Source: Defluviicoccus sp.
Lineage (GTDB): Bacteria; Pseudomonadota; Alphaproteobacteria; MPNO01
DNA length: 9,522 nt
Direction of reading: 5' to 3'
NCBI GenBank assembly: GCA_028820945.1
Contig: JAPPHW010000039.1
Coordinates: 1 to 9,522 of the forward strand
The notes under the pieces were generated by a model, which was not told the origin of the DNA, did not search any database, and saw nothing but the letters and a program-made list of their open reading frames with translations. The position numbers were made by a program, and so were the translations under genes. Positions 6,926-9,522 of the stretch are shown here, piece by piece (within the stretch, counting starts at the first letter, position 1; each line of letters starts with the position of its first letter).

Positions 6926-7882
6926 TCAGTCCGATGCCTCCGCCCGTCGCGACCGACGCGCCGCCCGCAGCGACTCGAAATCCCGGTCGGCGTGATAGGA
7001 AGAGCGCGTCAGCGGCGTCGCGGAGACCATCAGGAACCCCCTGCCCTTGGCCATGGCGGCGAGCCCGTCGAACTCCTCGGGAGTCCAGAAACGCTCGATC
7101 GCGTGATGCTTCGGCGTGGGCTGGAGATACTGGCCGACGGTGAGGAAATCCACGTCCGCGGCGCGGAGGTCGTCCATCACCTGGTGAACCTCTTCCCGAC
7201 TCTCGCCGAGCCCCACCATAAGCCCCGACTTCGTGAACATCGTCGGATCGAGCTGTTTCACCCGGTCGAGCAGCCTGAGCGAGTGGAAATACCGGGCCCC
7301 AGGCCGCACCGTCGGGTAAAGCCTCGGCACGGTTTCGAGGTTGTGGTTGTAGACGTCTGGCCGCGCTTCGACGACCTGTTCGATGGCCCCGTCCTTTCTC
7401 AGGAAATCGGGCGTCAGGACCTCGATGGTGGTGTCGGGGTTGAGCTGTCGGACAGCTCCGATCGCGTGCGCGAAATGCCCGGCGCCCCCGTCGTCGAGGT
7501 CGTCGCGGTCGACCGACGTGATGACGACGTGCCGCAAACCCAGCCGCGCGACCGCTTCGGCGACCCGGCCCGGTTCATGCGGGTCCAGGCGGTCGGGGAT
7601 TCCCGTGGCGACGTTGCAGAAGGCGCAGGCGCGGGTACAAATGCTCCCCAGGATCATCATTGTCGCATGGCGCTGGGCCCAGCATTCGCCGATATTCGGG
7701 CAGGCCGCTTCCTCGCAGACCGTGGCCAGGCCCAGGTCGCGCACCACCTTGCGCGTCTCGCCGTAGGCCGGGGAGACCGGTGCCCTCACCCGGATCCAGG
7801 GCGGCTTGCGGGGGATCGGGTTGTCCTTCCGTCCGATCTTCTCCGGATGGCGGACGGGCACGATCTGGTCCACGGTGGTCAT
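6926..7882 (-). CDS. lipA: Lipoyl synthase (radical SAM)
   Basis: Inserts two sulfurs into protein-bound octanoyl groups to make the lipoyl cofactor of 2-oxo acid dehydrogenases. At 318 residues from ATG 7882 it has normal length. All iron-sulfur ligands are present: the auxiliary cluster cysteines Cys56, Cys61 and Cys67 ([12 protein letters not shown]), the radical SAM CX3CX2C at Cys82, Cys86 and Cys89 (CTRACAFC), and the C-terminal RSSYHAD with the cluster-ligand Ser294. The motif [19 protein letters not shown] is also typical. The frame extends 21 codons upstream to a TTG, but that would overlap lpd and shows no family likeness; [22 protein letters not shown] is the usual start. It lies 31 bases after lpd. 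Its product modifies the E2 encoded at the right edge. Confidence 0.97.
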   Translation of the reverse strand: MTTVDQIVPVRHPEKIGRKDNPIPRKPPWIRVRAPVSPAYGETRKVVRDLGLATVCEEAACPNIGECWAQRHATMMILGSICTRACAFCNVATGIPDRLDPHEPGRVAEAVARLGLRHVVITSVDRDDLDDGGAGHFAHAIGAVRQLNPDTTIEVLTPDFLRKDGAIEQVVEARPDVYNHNLETVPRLYPTVRPGARYFHSLRLLDRVKQLDPTMFTKSGLMVGLGESREEVHQVMDDLRAADVDFLTVGQYLQPTPKHHAIERFWTPEEFDGLAAMAKGRGFLMVSATPLTRSSYHADRDFESLRAARRSRRAEASD

Positions 7883-7913
7883 CGCAAGGGCAATCGATCC
7901 CGATGGGCTCAAC

Positions 7914-9311
7914 CTAGAAATGAAGTGCCCGTCCGTAGGCGTCAAGCACCGACTCGTGCATCGTTTCGGACAGCGTCGGGTGCGGGAAGACCGTTTCCAT
8001 GAGCTCCGCCTCGGTGGTTTCCAGCGTCTTGGCTATGGCGAAACCCTGGATGAGCTCCGTCACCTCCGGTCCGATCATGTGGGCGCCGAGCAGTGCGCCG
8101 GTCGAGGCATCGAAGACCGTCTTGACCGTACCCTCGTCGTCGCCGATGGCGATCGCCTTGCCGTTGGCGAGGTAGGGAAACCGTCCGACCTTCACCTCGT
8201 GGCCGGCCTCTATCGCCGCAGCTTCGGTAAGGCCGACGCTCGCGATCTGCGGCCGGCAATAAGTGCAGCCCGGAATGCTCGAGACGTCGAGCGGGCGGGT
8301 CTCCTTTCCCGCGATGCGCTCGACGCAGATTACGCCTTCGTGGCTAGCCTTGTGCGCCAGCCATGGTGGGCCCACCAGGTCCCCGATCGCGTAGACGCCG
8401 ACCGCTCCCGTCTCGTTCCAGGAATTCACGACGACATGGCCGCCGTCCACCTCAATGGCCGTTTCCTCCAGCCCGATGTCTTCCACGTTGCCCACGATTC
8501 CGACCGCGAGAATGACTTTCTCCACCTCGATCCGGCGTGTCTCCTGGCCCGCTTCGATCGTTGCCGCGACTCCCGAGCCTTGACGCTCAAGGGCGGTAAC
8601 CGCCGCGCCAGTCAGGATTTCGATACCCTGTTTTTCAAAGACTTTTCTAGCGATTGAGGAGATTTCTTCGTCTTCTACTGGAAGTATGCGGTCGAGAATT
8701 TCGACGACCGTTACCTCTGCCCCCAGGTCGCGGTAGAAGCTCGCGAATTCGATACCGATGGCGCCCGAGCCGATTACCAGAAGGGATGCCGGCATCTCGG
8801 GCGGAATCATCGCTTCCCGGTAAGTCCAGATCCTCTCGCCGTCCGGTTCCAGCCCCGGAAGGGTGCGGGCGCGTGCGCCCGTCGCGAGCACGATGTGCGG
8901 CGCCTCGATTTCCTCGACCGGGGTACCGTCGCGTTCGACCGATAGTCTTCCGGGTCCTTGCAGACGACCGTGCCCCTCGATGACGGCGACCCGGTTCTTC
9001 CTGAGCAGGTGGCTTACCCCGGCGCTCAGGCGACCCGCGACGTCCCGCGAACGCTTGACGATTTTCTCGAGGTCGAAGGAGACGGATTCGGCGGCGAAGC
9101 CGAAACCCTCGAGGTTGCCCAGCAGGTGATTGATCTCGGAGGTCTTCAGCAATGCCTTGGTGGGAATGCAGCCCCAGTTGAGGCAGATCCCGCCCAGATG
9201 TTCCCGCTCCACCACGCAGGCTTTCATGCCGAGCTGGGCCGCGCGAATCGCGGCGACGTAACCTCCCGGTCCGCCGCCGAGAACGGCGATGTCGAAAGAA
9301 TGCCGGGCCAC
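7914..9311 (-). CDS. lpd: Dihydrolipoamide dehydrogenase (E3)
   Basis: FAD flavoprotein that reoxidises dihydrolipoyl groups on E2 with NAD+. 465 residues, the usual length. Domains: FAD-binding [19 protein letters not shown] (10-28); redox-active disulfide Cys43-Cys48 in [19 protein letters not shown]-binding [15 protein letters not shown]; second FAD motif [19 protein letters not shown]; dimerisation domain with catalytic His444 and Glu449 in HPTLSE. The start is GTG 9311 with a strong GGGGAGG 5-6 bases upstream. It lies 14 bases after the E2 stop. Placement next to a 2-oxo acid dehydrogenase E2 and lipA points to the pyruvate dehydrogenase complex. A short stretch around 8630-8700 is clearly richer in A and T, with codons such as AGA and AAA rarely used by its neighbours; the protein there ([15 protein letters not shown]) looks normal. 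Confidence 0.97.
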   Translation of the reverse strand: MARHSFDIAVLGGGPGGYVAAIRAAQLGMKACVVEREHLGGICLNWGCIPTKALLKTSEINHLLGNLEGFGFAAESVSFDLEKIVKRSRDVAGRLSAGVSHLLRKNRVAVIEGHGRLQGPGRLSVERDGTPVEEIEAPHIVLATGARARTLPGLEPDGERIWTYREAMIPPEMPASLLVIGSGAIGIEFASFYRDLGAEVTVVEILDRILPVEDEEISSIARKVFEKQGIEILTGAAVTALERQGSGVAATIEAGQETRRIEVEKVILAVGIVGNVEDIGLEETAIEVDGGHVVVNSWNETGAVGVYAIGDLVGPPWLAHKASHEGVICVERIAGKETRPLDVSSIPGCTYCRPQIASVGLTEAAAIEAGHEVKVGRFPYLANGKAIAIGDDEGTVKTVFDASTGALLGAHMIGPEVTELIQGFAIAKTLETTEAELMETVFPHPTLSETMHESVLDAYGRALHF

Positions 9312-9325
9312 GGATGCCTCCCCGT

Positions 9326-9522
9326 CTAGGCCAGCATCGCCGGCGGGTATTCGATGTTCCGCTTGATCGCGCCCAGCAATTCGGCCCCGATGGCGCCGTC
9401 CACCACGCGATGGTCGACCGACAGCGTGCAGGACATGACGGTCGCGGGAACGATCTCGCCGTTGCGCACCACCGGGCGCGGTTCCGCCGCGCCGACGGCG
9501 AGAATGCAGGCCTGCGGGGGGT
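9326..9522 (-). CDS. pdhC: Dihydrolipoamide acyltransferase (E2), C-terminal end only
   Basis: The last 64 residues of an E2 acyltransferase; the rest lies beyond the right edge. The visible part begins PPQACILAVGAAEPRPVVRNG and contains the catalytic motif SVDHRVVDGAIGAELL (DHRxxDG, catalytic histidine), ending NIEYPPAMLA and TAG at 9328-9326. The ending PAMLA and the lpd-lipA context favour acetyltransferase of pyruvate dehydrogenase over the 2-oxoglutarate or branched-chain versions; the lipoyl and subunit-binding domains that could settle this are outside. Confidence 0.9.
   Translation of the reverse strand, partial: PPQACILAVGAAEPRPVVRNGEIVPATVMSCTLSVDHRVVDGAIGAELLGAIKRNIEYPPAMLA

Noticed and set aside
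6920..8002. Plus-strand open frame of 360 codons
   Set aside because: Antisense to lipA, where all cluster ligands are present in the minus-strand reading.

Overview
This window is a GC-rich stretch of ordinary chromosome, most probably from an alphaproteobacterium (Rhodospirillales-like by protein sequence; this is inference without a search). The evidence is a fused ispDF gene, the neighbourhood dusB / ntrC-like / ntrY, and the cluster of pyruvate dehydrogenase E2, lpd, lipA and a COQ10-like gene. The window is almost entirely coding. The longest gap is the 131-base divergent dusB/ispDF spacer. I see no tRNA, rRNA, CRISPR array, insertion sequence or phage gene.

Layout. (1) Minus strand, 3578 down to the left edge: dusB, a short ntrC-like gene and ntrY, which runs off the window without its C-terminus. 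This is the alphaproteobacterial nifR3(dusB)-ntrB-ntrC-ntrY-ntrX arrangement, with two changes. No ntrB lies between dusB and ntrC, and the NtrC-like protein has lost its whole central AAA+ sigma-54 activation domain while keeping a worn receiver-like domain and a well-preserved Fis-type DNA-binding domain. (2) Plus strand, 3710-6445: ispDF, pgpA, pncC (the CinA C-terminal domain alone) and a decayed DUF429-type gene, tightly packed with overlapping stop and start codons. (3) Minus strand, right edge down to 6436: the end of pdhC/aceF (E2), lpd (E3), lipA and a COQ10/RatA-type START-domain gene, converging on the DUF429 remnant with a 10-base overlap.

How the genes work together: E2 and E3 are subunits of a 2-oxo acid dehydrogenase, probably pyruvate dehydrogenase, and LipA makes the lipoyl cofactor that E2 carries. 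The COQ10-like protein probably binds ubiquinone. IspDF supplies isoprenoid precursors (used, among others, for the quinone tail), PgpA completes phosphatidylglycerol synthesis, and PncC salvages deamidated pyridine nucleotide. DusB modifies tRNA, and the NtrC-like protein and NtrY belong to a nitrogen/redox signalling locus.

The observation most worth following is the domain-precise loss of the NtrC ATPase together with absence of ntrB at a locus that otherwise looks intact. The DUF429 gene is a second one: it carries both an internal in-frame deletion and a one-base insertion in a C run.
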